A stretch of DNA of 57,620 nucleotides from a virus: IMG/VR virus record IMGVR_UViG_3300021508_000002, positions 1 to 57,620 of that record. One strand, given 5' to 3'. A program made the translations under genes and the position numbers. Of the stretch, positions 12,501 to 20,958 are shown one piece after another. The notes below the pieces were generated by a model. It was given only the letters and a program-made list of their open reading frames with translations. It did no database searches and was not told where the DNA came from. The first letter of the stretch is position 1, and each line of letters opens with the position of its first letter.

Positions 12501-12891
12501 AATAAAGAGGTTGCACTTATTGGCTGTACAACCTGATGCGGTGATAAGTAAAAATGTGAAAACATCTCGTGTTGCTAGGGTTTATGGGTGTCATATGAAT
12601 GAGCAATTAAAAGATGCAGGAGAGAGGTATGTGAAAGAGTGGCTATTGACAGTTTTGGATCATGATGAGAATGGAAACAAGATACTGGTAATAGATAGGA
12701 TATATTCTAGGAGATTATTAGAGGAATTAATAAACTATACGAGAAAGGGTAACTATGATTTAATATCTTCTTTGTTTATGTGCATGTTTCAAGTTCAGGA
12801 AGAACAACTTGGTAAAGTGTATGGAGATGGTGAAGAAAATAAAAATGCCAAAAAATTACTAAATATGATTGAAAGGATGTATAGAAAATAG
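9529..12891 (+). CDS. terL: Terminase large subunit (TerL) with an in-frame intein
   Basis: The 1120-residue frame is a 730-residue TerL interrupted by a 390-residue intein (residues 340-729). TerL uses ATP to pump DNA into the procapsid and cuts the concatemer. ATPase features include GKARRRGFSYKNS (about 185-197, atypical Walker A region) and the acidic motif TIGEEVGAW (about 300-308). The intein sits after TLFG, in a conserved ATPase motif that continues TSGSLEKG. The nuclease half starts with MGYDPVRQDTG (D918) and has further acids at YENE and near D1077. The start is TTG with AAGG five bases before; no suitable ATG lies nearby. Confidence 0.92.
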   Translation: MAKKVVKEKKPRKKRIAPLRGSNGVWLNTKPFKEVGEYFMKHGYYIADPWGSPAWYDFWKRERDRCMNGYAISKYKITGDYYFYLNYCPIQKVDIENAVGKRASKIKGFPDFWDGDYEYFWFREIARNGILEALNVPLTKQQVVYNLPEEEKIEIYKKHLDSLGLKMKPVLSSVNLEGGKDLILGKARRRGFSYKNSAVVVNNYFTRPNKYNLLMAYEKKYLYPGIKTIFGKCQSYINFINEYTGWLMPSDVIDKQSHIKASYIEYKNGKKIEKGFLSEIEAISFKDNPDAGRGADTYETIGEEVGAWGVPGGLKATIAAMRSSSEAGGFKTGMMTLFGCVCKGTKVYLPNGAICNIEDVHESVGIIGYTGGGVISERIININPIIKKECYRIETTNGDFIECSNDHPLLWSSPKYKKPGKDGKKVTFKKAEDILVGDQLMLLRQIPVFGKKKMPYARLIGLLIGDGYYGSINGRTSTPQLAINNEGVFDYVKSTGLFYKVYKNKGSFNYIGIHSFQGILKVLQIDGQSKKQKRLPKKLYEYDLQSIADLLGGYYDAVGNVNLTKKKNNNVSIAIRLTSVVRPLLEEVQEALRRFGVLSSIIKRRHKPGTLLKSSITGNTSVINTLISYSLEITDRESLRSFQKHISFTDSLKKERLKNYCTDRSDNERQLNNFTYEKTVKGEYFTDKKLDGLTSRKVLNTIKLGERDVYNLGTEETHTYITNNFVSHNTSGSLEKGTADFADLFNRPGANNFMEFYDIWGEHPEKVEGFFFPKQLNTEGFYDKNGNSDFQGAENQEMGVRKSLIEKGATSTEILKRMQEEPLNSAEAFSMVSQNNFPVVEIRQQLNKLIAKGWQNTKGTPVKLHYVDGKITATPILNGKVEPITSLRNLPFDLSGCPVIYEAPISKPPRGLYKMGYDPVRQDTGTSLAAIVVYKSFHAGSVYHSTIVAEYIGRYKTPEDIDRTAEMFADLFNTTIMYENEVTGTKNYFRRIKRLHLLAVQPDAVISKNVKTSRVARVYGCHMNEQLKDAGERYVKEWLLTVLDHDENGNKILVIDRIYSRRLLEELINYTRKGNYDLISSLFMCMFQVQEEQLGKVYGDGEENKNAKKLLNMIERMYRK
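10546..11715 (+). mobile_element. Class 1 intein with degenerate LAGLIDADG homing endonuclease
   Basis: The element starts with Cys-1 (CVCKGTKV, block A) and ends VSHN before Thr+1. Block B carries SNDHP with the conserved His. Block C, LIGLLIGDG (intein residue about 120), keeps the catalytic Asp. Block E reads LLGGYYDAVG, with Val where the second catalytic Asp is expected. Block F is VYNLGTEETHTYI. All splicing residues are present, so splicing should restore a normal TerL. The endonuclease is probably impaired or dead. The length of 390 residues is normal for a bifunctional intein. Confidence 0.92.
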
Positions 12892-12901
12892 GCTATCTTT
12901 G
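12869..12901 (+). promoter_or_regulatory. Promoter before the portal gene (TATCTTTG)
   Basis: TATCTTTG (12894-12901) has TTG (12869-12871) 22 bases upstream. It overlaps the terL stop region and lies 23 bases before the portal ATG, leaving a short leader. Confidence 0.6.
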
Positions 12902-12924
12902 CAGGTAGCATATAACTCACTCAA

Positions 12925-15342
12925 ATGAACGACAGAAAAGTAAAACAGAATCAGAGGCTTACCACTAAGGAAAAGAATGCAAAAAATAAACAGTGGTACA
13001 AGGATCAGGCAGATATGCTTGATGACTATCATGGTAATCTGAGATCTAGTGCTATCTCTAATAACACAGATGACATTTCTGAGTATAGACGAATGAAGAT
13101 AAATTATGATCTATACAACAATATCTTAAATCTTTCAGATTTTAAATATGTCTGCAAACCTTTTGGAGAGGAGGGTGGTGAGCTCCCTGCTAAGATGGTT
13201 AATAGGGATATAGTGTCTGGTAAAATAAAAGCTGTCTTGGGGATGGAAATGAAAAGGCCATTCTCTTGGAAAGTCATAGCAACAAACAAAGAAGCTACGA
13301 CAAGAATTGAAAAAGAAGAGTTTTCTAAAATAAGAGACTTTGTAATATCTTCTGTAATGAATCCAATTCAGGAGAAGATTAATACGCAGGCAGAGCAAGA
13401 GAATAAAGGTAGAGAACTATCACCAGATGAACAAGCACAAATACAACAAAAAGTAGAAGAAGATTATAAAGCTGCTACACCAGAGGAGGTTAAGCGATAT
13501 ATGAAAAGAGATCATCAAGATCCGGCAGAAGTCCTATCTCACCAATTGCTGAATTATCTCATAGAGAAAATAAACCTTAAAAGAAAATTCAATGATGGGT
13601 TTAAACATATGCACTTGTCAGCCAAGGAGATTTTTTATGTGGGAACATTTAATGGGGAGCCAGAGGTTTGGAATGTTAATCCACTAAGGTTTAATTGTGA
13701 TATCTCCCCTGATACTCAATTTATAGAGGATGGTGAGTGGGCCACTTGTGAGTATAGAATGACCCCTTCAGAAGTCATACAATATTTTAACTCAGAACTA
13801 TCACAAAGTGAAATAGATAAAATATACACAGATTATGCAAAATATGAAAATCTCAGAGTAGAAGATCGGATATTTTCATTTACAGAAATAGATGAAGAAG
13901 ATACAAGTAACACTGTACGGGTTCTACACTGTACTTGGAAGTCTTTAAGAAAATTGAAGTTTTTAGAGTATATAGGAGAAGATGGAGAAACAGCTTCTAT
14001 GATAGTAGATGAAACTTACAAGTTAGATAGAGAGTCGGGAGACATCTCTACAGAAGAAGTTTGGATACCTGAAGTGTATGAGGCTTGGAAAATAGGGAAT
14101 GATATTTACAAAAATATGCAACCTATTCCCGGTCAGTTTAAAGACTTAGATAATCTATATTATTGTAAGCTTCCTTATTATGGTGCCATATGTGACAATA
14201 TGAACTCTATTGCTACAGGGATCATGGACAGGTTAAAAGTGTATCAATACTATTATAATATTGTGATGTATAGAGTGGAACTTCTCTTAGCTTCAGACGA
14301 GGGTAAAAAAGTCCTAATGAATATTAATGCTATACCAGATAGTGCAGGAATAGATATAGAGAAGTGGACCTATTTTATGAAATCCTCATCTATCATGTGG
14401 TACGATCCAAATGAAGAAGGCTCATCTTATCAAGATGTGAATACAGTAGCAAAAACAATAGATTTATCTCTTGCCTCTGATATTGGAAGGTACATAGAGT
14501 TAGCTGAGTATTTAAAAAAACAAGCGGGAATTTCTGTGGGTATTACAGAAGCTATTGAAGGACAAATAGGAACCAATGAGTCTGTAGGTAATTCACAAGC
14601 CAATTTAATAAACTCTTCTCACATATTAGAACCCTATTTTGAATTGCATAATAATGTAAAGAGAAATGTGTTACAAGCATTATTAGAGACTGCTAAAGTG
14701 GCTTATGCAAATTCTAAACCTAGAAAACTGAACTATGTATTAGATGACATGTCTAGGGAAATAATAGATTTAGATCCTGTACTGCTAGATAATTCTACAC
14801 TGGGAATATTTGTATCGAATTCTTCTAAAGCTGATCAATCTATGCAAACTATACAACAACTTGCTCATGCAGCAATGCAAAATCAAAGAGTGGAATTGTC
14901 TGATGTTATTACTGTATTGAGACAAGAGGGATTAGTGGAAGCGGAAGAAGTGTTAAAGGTTGCTGAAGACAATAGAAGAGAGCAAGAAGGTGCAGCGCAA
15001 AAAGCACAACAAGAGGCTATAGCCGAAGAAGAAAAGAAGAAGAGGGAGTTTAGAAAGACAGAACATGAAATGGAGAAAGAGACTATCATATTAAAAGAGG
15101 AAGAGAAGAGAAAGACAGAGGTTATAAAAGGGTCCTTAATGGCAGCCTCCTTTAATGCAGATCAAGATGTTGATAATGATGGTGTAAATGACTTTGTTGA
15201 AATAGCAAGAGATGGGTTGAATGCTGACATTAAGAGAGAAAAGAATCAATTGGATAGGGAGAAGTTTGAGCATCAAAAGAAAGTAGATACTGAAAAAATA
15301 AAAATAGAGAAGGTAAAAATAAAGAAAGATAAGAATAATTAG
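12925..15342 (+). CDS. Portal protein
   Basis: The 805-residue protein follows TerL directly, as portal does in crAss-like and other tailed phages. It would form the dodecameric ring through which DNA passes. The central region includes the long aromatic helix stretch DRLKVYQYYYNIVMYRVELL (about residues 434-453), and the EIDEEDTSNTVRVLHCTWKS region fits crAss portals as I remember them. The C-terminal 130 residues are highly charged coiled coil (EAIAEEEKKKREFRKTEHEM), followed by an Asp-rich insert DQDVDNDGVNDF that resembles a calcium-binding loop. Confidence 0.82.
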   Translation: MNDRKVKQNQRLTTKEKNAKNKQWYKDQADMLDDYHGNLRSSAISNNTDDISEYRRMKINYDLYNNILNLSDFKYVCKPFGEEGGELPAKMVNRDIVSGKIKAVLGMEMKRPFSWKVIATNKEATTRIEKEEFSKIRDFVISSVMNPIQEKINTQAEQENKGRELSPDEQAQIQQKVEEDYKAATPEEVKRYMKRDHQDPAEVLSHQLLNYLIEKINLKRKFNDGFKHMHLSAKEIFYVGTFNGEPEVWNVNPLRFNCDISPDTQFIEDGEWATCEYRMTPSEVIQYFNSELSQSEIDKIYTDYAKYENLRVEDRIFSFTEIDEEDTSNTVRVLHCTWKSLRKLKFLEYIGEDGETASMIVDETYKLDRESGDISTEEVWIPEVYEAWKIGNDIYKNMQPIPGQFKDLDNLYYCKLPYYGAICDNMNSIATGIMDRLKVYQYYYNIVMYRVELLLASDEGKKVLMNINAIPDSAGIDIEKWTYFMKSSSIMWYDPNEEGSSYQDVNTVAKTIDLSLASDIGRYIELAEYLKKQAGISVGITEAIEGQIGTNESVGNSQANLINSSHILEPYFELHNNVKRNVLQALLETAKVAYANSKPRKLNYVLDDMSREIIDLDPVLLDNSTLGIFVSNSSKADQSMQTIQQLAHAAMQNQRVELSDVITVLRQEGLVEAEEVLKVAEDNRREQEGAAQKAQQEAIAEEEKKKREFRKTEHEMEKETIILKEEEKRKTEVIKGSLMAASFNADQDVDNDGVNDFVEIARDGLNADIKREKNQLDREKFEHQKKVDTEKIKIEKVKIKKDKNN

Positions 15343-15408
15343 GTAAAAGGTTATTAGGACAACCTTCCTATTAATGTATATAAGCTATTAATAAATAATT
15401 TTTAACAT

Positions 15409-15416
15409 TAAATTTG
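15409..15416 (+). promoter_or_regulatory. TAAATTTG promoter motif before the assembly protein gene
   Basis: It matches TAnnTTTG and lies 7 bases before ATG 15424. No -33 TTTG is seen at the expected distance. The 81-base gap after the portal gene supports an independent start. Confidence 0.5.
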
Positions 15417-15423
15417 TAATTAA

Positions 15424-16551
15424 ATGGATAATGAGAAAGTAGAAAATGTATTTAGTGGGTGGGAAACGCAAGAGGGAGGGAGTTTTTTTGGAGATGCTGT
15501 AGTAGAAACCTCACCTGAAGAAGAAAAAGAAGAAGGGATTGCTGAAGAGGAAAAGGTAGATGTAGAAGACAAAGAGGTTGAAGAAGTTGAAGAAAAAGAA
15601 GACATCTTTGAAAACATTACAGCAGAACCAGAAGATACTACGCAAGTAGAGGAAGTAGAAGAAGTGGAAGCAGGGGAGCAAGATAGTGCTGCAATCACAA
15701 CACTTAATTATTTAAGGGAAAGTGGTGTTGCAGATCTTGGTTCCGAGGGAGAAGATCTCTCTTCTGAAGATGCAGAAGAACTTATACAAGATTCTATTAA
15801 TAAGAGTGTGGATACTACTATTGGTGAAATGTTTAGTGATCTACCTCAAGTTGTTAAAGATATCAACAAATATGTATTAGATGGGGGTAATGTAGAAGAG
15901 TTTCTTTCAAGTATTGTAAAATCTAATAGTGTTGGCATAACTGAGAACATAGATTTAACTGAAGAGGTTAATCAAAAAAAGGTTATAATAAATCAATTGA
16001 AATCTGAGGGGTATGACCAGGATTATATAGATAGCCAAATAGATTTTTTGAAAGATTCAGATAAATTGGAAAGCACTTCAAAAACTCATTTCAAAAGATG
16101 GAAACAAAAAACAGCAACAGAAAGAGAAGATCTGTTGGCAAAACAAGAAGAGCAAAAGCAAATAAAAAAGAAACAAGCATTAGAGTTCAAACGAAAAGTA
16201 AAAGACTTTGTAAGAAAATCAAATAAAGTTAAGGGATTTACTTTATCTAAGCAAGATAAGTTGGAACTTCCAAAATATACAACAGAGAGAACTGTAAAAT
16301 TAAGCAATGGTTCTGTAGTTACAGAAATGCAAAGTGATTTATATAAGGCATTAGAGGATGAAGAGAATTTTATGCTAATGGCTAAATTATTAAAATCAGA
16401 TTTTGATTTTTCTAATATAGAAACAAATATAAAAACTGAGGTAAGTAAAGAGATAAAAGCTTCTGTAAGAAGGGCTTCTAAAAATAAACCGTCTAGGTCG
16501 GCAACACAAGGTTCACAAAAACAAAAAAATGAGTTGGCTGATTTCTTTTAA
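15424..16551 (+). CDS. Acidic capsid assembly (scaffold-like) protein
   Basis: The protein has 375 residues. The first 90 are extremely acidic, with runs of Glu and Asp interrupted by Val (EEVEEVEAGEQ). The middle is helical, and residues about 215-270 are basic coiled coil (EEQKQIKKKQALEFKRKVKD). Position between portal and major capsid genes, acidity and coiled coil fit a scaffold or assembly chaperone that is absent or cleaved in the mature head. This is inference from context, since scaffolds are poorly conserved. Confidence 0.65.
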   Translation: MDNEKVENVFSGWETQEGGSFFGDAVVETSPEEEKEEGIAEEEKVDVEDKEVEEVEEKEDIFENITAEPEDTTQVEEVEEVEAGEQDSAAITTLNYLRESGVADLGSEGEDLSSEDAEELIQDSINKSVDTTIGEMFSDLPQVVKDINKYVLDGGNVEEFLSSIVKSNSVGITENIDLTEEVNQKKVIINQLKSEGYDQDYIDSQIDFLKDSDKLESTSKTHFKRWKQKTATEREDLLAKQEEQKQIKKKQALEFKRKVKDFVRKSNKVKGFTLSKQDKLELPKYTTERTVKLSNGSVVTEMQSDLYKALEDEENFMLMAKLLKSDFDFSNIETNIKTEVSKEIKASVRRASKNKPSRSATQGSQKQKNELADFF

Positions 16552-16577
16552 CAATTAAACTATTATAAATAAAAATT

Positions 16578-18029
16578 ATGGCAACACTTGGAAGTAAACT
16601 AATTACTAAAGAGATGGAATGGAATGCTAATATGACAGATCTCAACCATTTGGGGTCAGCCTTAGTAGCAAAACCTGCAAAACTCATGGGGAAAATGGAT
16701 CAACTGTTTTCAGCCCAAAACTATTACTCTGACAACCCTCTATTATCTATCTTAGGTGGTGGTAAGGAAAAGGAGCACCCAACAACAGATTGGACTTGGG
16801 AATTAAAAGGTGCAAATACGAGACCATTAGTTGTAATGGAAAATGTATTACCGGTATCTGAAGCTACCCCTGGAAAATTTGGGTTAGAGTTTAAGATAAA
16901 ATTAGATGAGAACTGGTTTGTACCTGGGGATGTGTTAAGTCCTGGAGCTTCTAACAAGAAGTATCAAGTACGTGTAATGCAAGAAGTGCAAAGACATGGG
17001 GATGGTTGGGTGTATTCTGTGCAAATGGTTACGAATAATGACTCTGATTTTATACCTGTTAAGTATTTAACACCTGGAACACAGTGGTCTAAACTATTCT
17101 CTCAGTATGAGGAGGCTACAGAGCAATCAGGATCTACTCAATTTAGTTTACCTATGTCTTTGAAAAATCACATGGGTAAATATCGTAAAAAGTATAAAAT
17201 TACTGATTATGCTTCAACTGAAGTGTTAGCGGTGGCAATACCTGACTCTAATGGGAAAATGCACACTTCTTGGATGAAATATGCTGAAGTTGAATATTGG
17301 AAGCAATGGTATAAGGAATTAGAAAGAGGTGCTTGGTATTCAAGATCTTCTGAAACTGTTATTGGAGCAAATGGGAGACCTGTTAGGTCAGGTGCCGGAT
17401 TGCAAGAGCAACTAGAAGATTCTCATGTACATAAATATTCTCATTTATCTGCAAAATTGATACAAGAGTACCTAATGGATATTTTCTATTCAAGGAAAAA
17501 ACCGGGTTCAGGAAGAAATGTGAAAGCTTATACTGGAGAGTATGGAATGATTATCTTTCATGAAGCTATTCAAGATTTAATGAATAAATCTGGATTTATC
17601 CAAAATGTAGAAGTTTATACAAATAAAGTTAAATCTGATTATCACGATAATGCTTTGGGGGCAGGATATCAGTTTGTTAGGTATAGTTTAGCTAATGGTG
17701 GAAGTATCGAATTGATTCATAACCCATTATATGATGACAGAGAGATTAATTCCGAGATAGACCCTGTAACAGGTTATCCCGTAGAATCTATGAGATTCAC
17801 ATTTTTAGATTTTGCTGGAGAAGGTGGTTCTGATAACATTCAATTAATGAAGAAAAAAGACAGTGAGTCTTTTGTATATGTTAATGGGTCTTTTGGGCCA
17901 ACTGGACCAAGTAAGGCAGGTACTGCTGCACATGCTGGAGACTACTATGAAATGCACGTAGGTAAAGTTTGTGGTTTGCACGTACAAGATGTGAGTAGGT
18001 GTGGGGAATTGATCTTATCTAGATCATAA
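16578..18029 (+). CDS. Major capsid protein (HK97 fold)
   Basis: The protein has 483 residues, close to the size of crAss-like major capsid proteins. Recognisable tracts include MATLGSKLITKEMEWNANMT at the N-terminus, the VRVMQEVQRHGDGWVYSVQM region and the extended HEAIQDLMNKSGFIQ tract in the second half. A strong terminator follows, which suits a gene expressed at high level. It would form the icosahedral shell. Confidence 0.85.
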   Translation: MATLGSKLITKEMEWNANMTDLNHLGSALVAKPAKLMGKMDQLFSAQNYYSDNPLLSILGGGKEKEHPTTDWTWELKGANTRPLVVMENVLPVSEATPGKFGLEFKIKLDENWFVPGDVLSPGASNKKYQVRVMQEVQRHGDGWVYSVQMVTNNDSDFIPVKYLTPGTQWSKLFSQYEEATEQSGSTQFSLPMSLKNHMGKYRKKYKITDYASTEVLAVAIPDSNGKMHTSWMKYAEVEYWKQWYKELERGAWYSRSSETVIGANGRPVRSGAGLQEQLEDSHVHKYSHLSAKLIQEYLMDIFYSRKKPGSGRNVKAYTGEYGMIIFHEAIQDLMNKSGFIQNVEVYTNKVKSDYHDNALGAGYQFVRYSLANGGSIELIHNPLYDDREINSEIDPVTGYPVESMRFTFLDFAGEGGSDNIQLMKKKDSESFVYVNGSFGPTGPSKAGTAAHAGDYYEMHVGKVCGLHVQDVSRCGELILSRS

Positions 18030-18056
18030 TATTTACTTATTAGACAATTATAGAGG

Positions 18057-18094
18057 TCTTACAGCTGCAATAGCTGTAAGACTTCTTTTTTTTA
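18057..18094 (+). terminator. Rho-independent terminator after the major capsid gene
   Basis: GTCTTACAGCT (18057-18067) and AGCTGTAAGAC (18073-18083) form an 11-bp perfect stem with loop GCAAT, followed by TTCTTTTTTTT. Confidence 0.95.
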
Positions 18095-18109
18095 TGATGT
18101 TATTTCTTT

Positions 18110-18117
18110 ATCTTTGC
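18110..18117 (+). promoter_or_regulatory. TATCTTTG promoter after the capsid terminator
   Basis: It matches TAnnTTTG and lies 32 bases before ATG 18150. The terminator immediately upstream means the following genes need this promoter. Confidence 0.65.
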
Positions 18118-18149
18118 AAATAAAGAAAGTTTAATTTACTGAAAAAATT

Positions 18150-18944
18150 ATGAGAATTGAGGTAAGGCCATTAGAAATAAAGAGATGGCATAATAAAAAG
18201 GGGAAAGAAAGTTTTAAAAATCCTATAAAAATACAAGCACTTGTAGATCCTTACAAGATGACATACAGTACAGGACTCTCTAGTTCTGATATAGATAAAC
18301 TCAAAAATAAAGGGTTTAATTATGATCTAACAAATAATTACATGAAAGGGGAATTACACCCTTTTTGGGATAGCTCAATGGGAGTTGTAAAGTTAGAAAA
18401 TCATAGTATGTTTTTTGACACTGAAAATCCCGTAGATTTTATTAAAGTTAAAATAATGAAAGCTTCTGAACAAGTTGCTAATTCAAAACAAGAGTGGGAA
18501 AATGGAATATTCCCTGATGCTACTCATGTAATATATGATGAAAATGCAGGAGTGGAGGTTAAAGCTACTAAAATAGCTGCCAAGAAGAAAGTTATTATTG
18601 AGTCAGCAAATCTTTCCAAAGAAAGGAAAGCACAAATAGTTGTAATACTCAGTGGAAAATCTTGTGCTGGGAAAAGTGATAACTTTGTTGAGGTGGCTTT
18701 GGATGAACTAACTGAAAAGAATCCAATAGAATTATTACGTTATGTAAGAATGGATTCTGAAGATGTGTCATTGCAAGCTTTAGTTTCAGAGTGTCTTCTT
18801 AGAAGTATTTTGATAAAGAAGGGGCACAAGATTTATTATATGGATTCTAATTTGGGAGCTAATGTCTTAGATGTAGTAGAATACTTAAAAGAGCCGGAAA
18901 ATCAAGATTTGAGGCTAAGATTAACTTTGGGACTAGAAGATTAA
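18150..18944 (+). CDS. Conserved Crassvirales protein following MCP (head or head-tail protein)
   Basis: The protein has 264 residues. The opening IEVRPLEIKRWHNKKGKE, followed by PIKIQALVDPYKMTYSTGL and the middle motif KLENHSMFFDTENPVDFIKV, is familiar from the gene right after MCP in crAss-like phages. The C-terminal third is helical (RKAQIVVILSGKSCAGKSDNF). The string CAGKSD looks like part of a P-loop but lacks its context, so I do not call an ATPase. The role is structural by position. Confidence 0.7.
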   Translation: MRIEVRPLEIKRWHNKKGKESFKNPIKIQALVDPYKMTYSTGLSSSDIDKLKNKGFNYDLTNNYMKGELHPFWDSSMGVVKLENHSMFFDTENPVDFIKVKIMKASEQVANSKQEWENGIFPDATHVIYDENAGVEVKATKIAAKKKVIIESANLSKERKAQIVVILSGKSCAGKSDNFVEVALDELTEKNPIELLRYVRMDSEDVSLQALVSECLLRSILIKKGHKIYYMDSNLGANVLDVVEYLKEPENQDLRLRLTLGLED

Positions 18945-19646
18945 ATGACGATAGAGGAAATGCACTATGACTTCAAAATGAAGTTAAATAAAGTTGATAG
19001 TCAACAGTATAAGAATTTCCTCATTCCAGAAATCGATTGGTTATTAAATGAAGCACAAGAGATATTTGTCAAGATAGTTGCGGAACCAAGAAAAAGAAGT
19101 TATTTGGGGTTTGAAAAGACTCAAAGGACAATAGACGATATTAGGACAATAGTAATTACTGATAAAATTGTCCCCATAGAAAAAAGTATAGCACTATTAC
19201 CCACAGATTATTGGCATTTCTTGAAAGCAAATGTTAGAATGACTAAGGGGGGGTGTAAAAATATAAATGCAAGGTTGAAGCTCAGGCAACACGATGATGA
19301 GTTTGAGAATAGCCCTTTTGACAATTCTTCTTTTGAATGGAGAACTGTTAATGGAGTTTTTAATAAAGATGGTATTAAGTTTTATACAGATGGTACATTT
19401 ACCAATACGGATGTTGAGCTAAGTTATATAAAAAAATTAAAATATATACACAATGCTAAAGACTTCCGTAGTGGAAAATATAAGTTGCCTTCTGGGATTC
19501 TCTTGGATAAGTTCTGTAATTGTGAACTACCGAACCAAACACATAGGGAAATAGTTGATTTAGCAGTATTAATTGTAACAGGACAAATATATATTCCTGA
19601 TTATCAAATTAAGCTAAATAAATTAAATTTAAATGATTTAAAATAA
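18945..19646 (+). CDS. Tail-tubular/portal-adaptor type structural protein
   Basis: The 233-residue gene starts on the base after the previous stop. It shows the pattern of a conserved crAss family: YDFKMKLNKVDSQQYKNFLI, PEIDWLLNEAQEIFVK, LGFEKTQRTIDDIR and FEWRTVNGVFNKDGIKFYTD. The helical N-terminal part resembles head-completion or adaptor proteins (P22 gp4-like) that dock beneath the portal. CNCELPNQTHREIVDLAVLI is a conserved tract near the C-terminus. Confidence 0.7.
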   Translation: MTIEEMHYDFKMKLNKVDSQQYKNFLIPEIDWLLNEAQEIFVKIVAEPRKRSYLGFEKTQRTIDDIRTIVITDKIVPIEKSIALLPTDYWHFLKANVRMTKGGCKNINARLKLRQHDDEFENSPFDNSSFEWRTVNGVFNKDGIKFYTDGTFTNTDVELSYIKKLKYIHNAKDFRSGKYKLPSGILLDKFCNCELPNQTHREIVDLAVLIVTGQIYIPDYQIKLNKLNLNDLK

Positions 19647-19653
19647 TACAATT

Positions 19654-20841
19654 ATGAGTGTAAATAATGATGTATTTCAAGTTTTAGTAACAAAAGGTAA
19701 TCAAGCAGTACTTCCAGCAGGGGGTAAAGTAGATACTCTTGGAGTAGGGCAAATTGGGGTATTTGATGCAAATACAAATTTATCTTTTACGGCAGGGGCT
19801 ACTGTGAAAGACTTTTTTATCGCAGTTGGTGTAGATAAGACAGGGGGGAGTGTTACTAATTCTATAAACACCTCTGCTGGACAATTAATCCAGAAGAAAA
19901 ATATTAGAGCATATAGTTTTAGACCTCATACAGCAGCAAGGCCCCAGGTAACAGAACTTACAGACTTCACATCAAGTTGTGATACTGATTATTCTGTGAA
20001 GATAGAATTTAGGAATCAAGAAGTTTATCGTAGACAGGGGTACAATCAGTTTACTAAACTATATTCAGTTAGAACAGCTTGTTGTGATGGTTGTGAAACC
20101 TGTCCTACAGGTGATTGTAACGAATTAGCAAAACTTTTGATTGAGAATATTAATTCAGATTCTTCAGGATTAATATTAGCAGAAGCTATTGATGGACCGG
20201 GCGGTGCTGTTGTTGCGGATATTGATGCATTTATTGCAACAAATGCTGCGGTGAATAGTGATGCAGATAAAACAAATGATGTTTGTCTTTCTATTAGGTT
20301 GACTACTATCCCATCTGCTGTAGAATCTTATTGTAGTATTAACACTAGGTATTTTAAGCCTAGGGATACTGTAGTTATTGTTTCTTTGGCAGGGGGTTTT
20401 GACTGTACAGGTAAAATTACTGTAACACAAGAGGCTGCTTTCGAAGAGGGTTCCGGTTATGATGTTATGCAAAGAGAATATAAGGCAGGAGGTTACAATG
20501 GTAAACCAGGGCCTTATAGAGCAGATGCAACTACTGGACTAGCGACTACAGGATTTAAATATTTTGCAGAAGCTGGTATACAGTATGATAAAATTGCTTT
20601 GACATATGATATGTTTTCTGTAAGTGGGTGGCAAGAACATTTTAATAACTTAGCAACAGAAATTGCCGTACCTGCAGTAGACATTATTACTAGAGATGCT
20701 CTAGTGGCAGTGTTAGATAGTATTGTCACTCCATTTGGATATGATGCATTAGCAGATGATGCAGCAAGTGCAAGTGTTGATCCAACAGTAGTAGAAACTA
20801 CTTCGGGACAAGACGACCCAGCATTGGATGGAATTGGTTAA
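19654..20841 (+). CDS. Virion structural protein with a Cys cluster
   Basis: This 395-residue protein begins MSVNNDVFQVLVTKGNQAVL, with a Gly-rich beta-type N-terminus (GKVDTLGVGQIGVF). A Cys-rich insert at about residues 142-155 reads CCDGCETCPTGDC and could bind metal or form disulfides. The C-terminus is acidic and low in complexity (ADDAASASVDPT). Position after the adaptor and before a terminator suggests a head decoration, tail or sheath-like component; I cannot decide which. Confidence 0.6.
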   Translation: MSVNNDVFQVLVTKGNQAVLPAGGKVDTLGVGQIGVFDANTNLSFTAGATVKDFFIAVGVDKTGGSVTNSINTSAGQLIQKKNIRAYSFRPHTAARPQVTELTDFTSSCDTDYSVKIEFRNQEVYRRQGYNQFTKLYSVRTACCDGCETCPTGDCNELAKLLIENINSDSSGLILAEAIDGPGGAVVADIDAFIATNAAVNSDADKTNDVCLSIRLTTIPSAVESYCSINTRYFKPRDTVVIVSLAGGFDCTGKITVTQEAAFEEGSGYDVMQREYKAGGYNGKPGPYRADATTGLATTGFKYFAEAGIQYDKIALTYDMFSVSGWQEHFNNLATEIAVPAVDIITRDALVAVLDSIVTPFGYDALADDAASASVDPTVVETTSGQDDPALDGIG

Positions 20842-20892
20842 GATGAAAAGTATATTTTTTTAACTTTAATTAATATATTTTTCCCAATAAAG

Positions 20893-20927
20893 AAAGAGGG
20901 TGCATTTATTGTAACCCTCTTTTTTTT
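20893..20927 (+). terminator. Rho-independent terminator after the head-gene operon
   Basis: AAAGAGGGT (20893-20901) pairs with ACCCTCTTT (20914-20922), and a T-run extends to 20927. The 12-base loop holds the possible -33 TTG of the next promoter. Confidence 0.93.
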
Positions 20928-20939
20928 GAAGTATCTTTG
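20909..20939 (+). promoter_or_regulatory. Promoter of the fibre gene operon (TATCTTTG)
   Basis: TATCTTTG (20932-20939) has TTG at 20909-20911, 20 bases upstream, inside the terminator loop. Terminator and promoter are thus interleaved. ATG 20959 follows 19 bases later. Confidence 0.65.
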
Positions 20940-20958
20940 TAGCTAAATATGTTCCACC

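Noticed and set aside
18650-18690. P-loop ATPase motif in the protein after MCP
   Set aside because: Only CAGKSD resembles a Walker A. The required GxxxxGK[ST] context and a Walker B are missing, and the family is structural by position.
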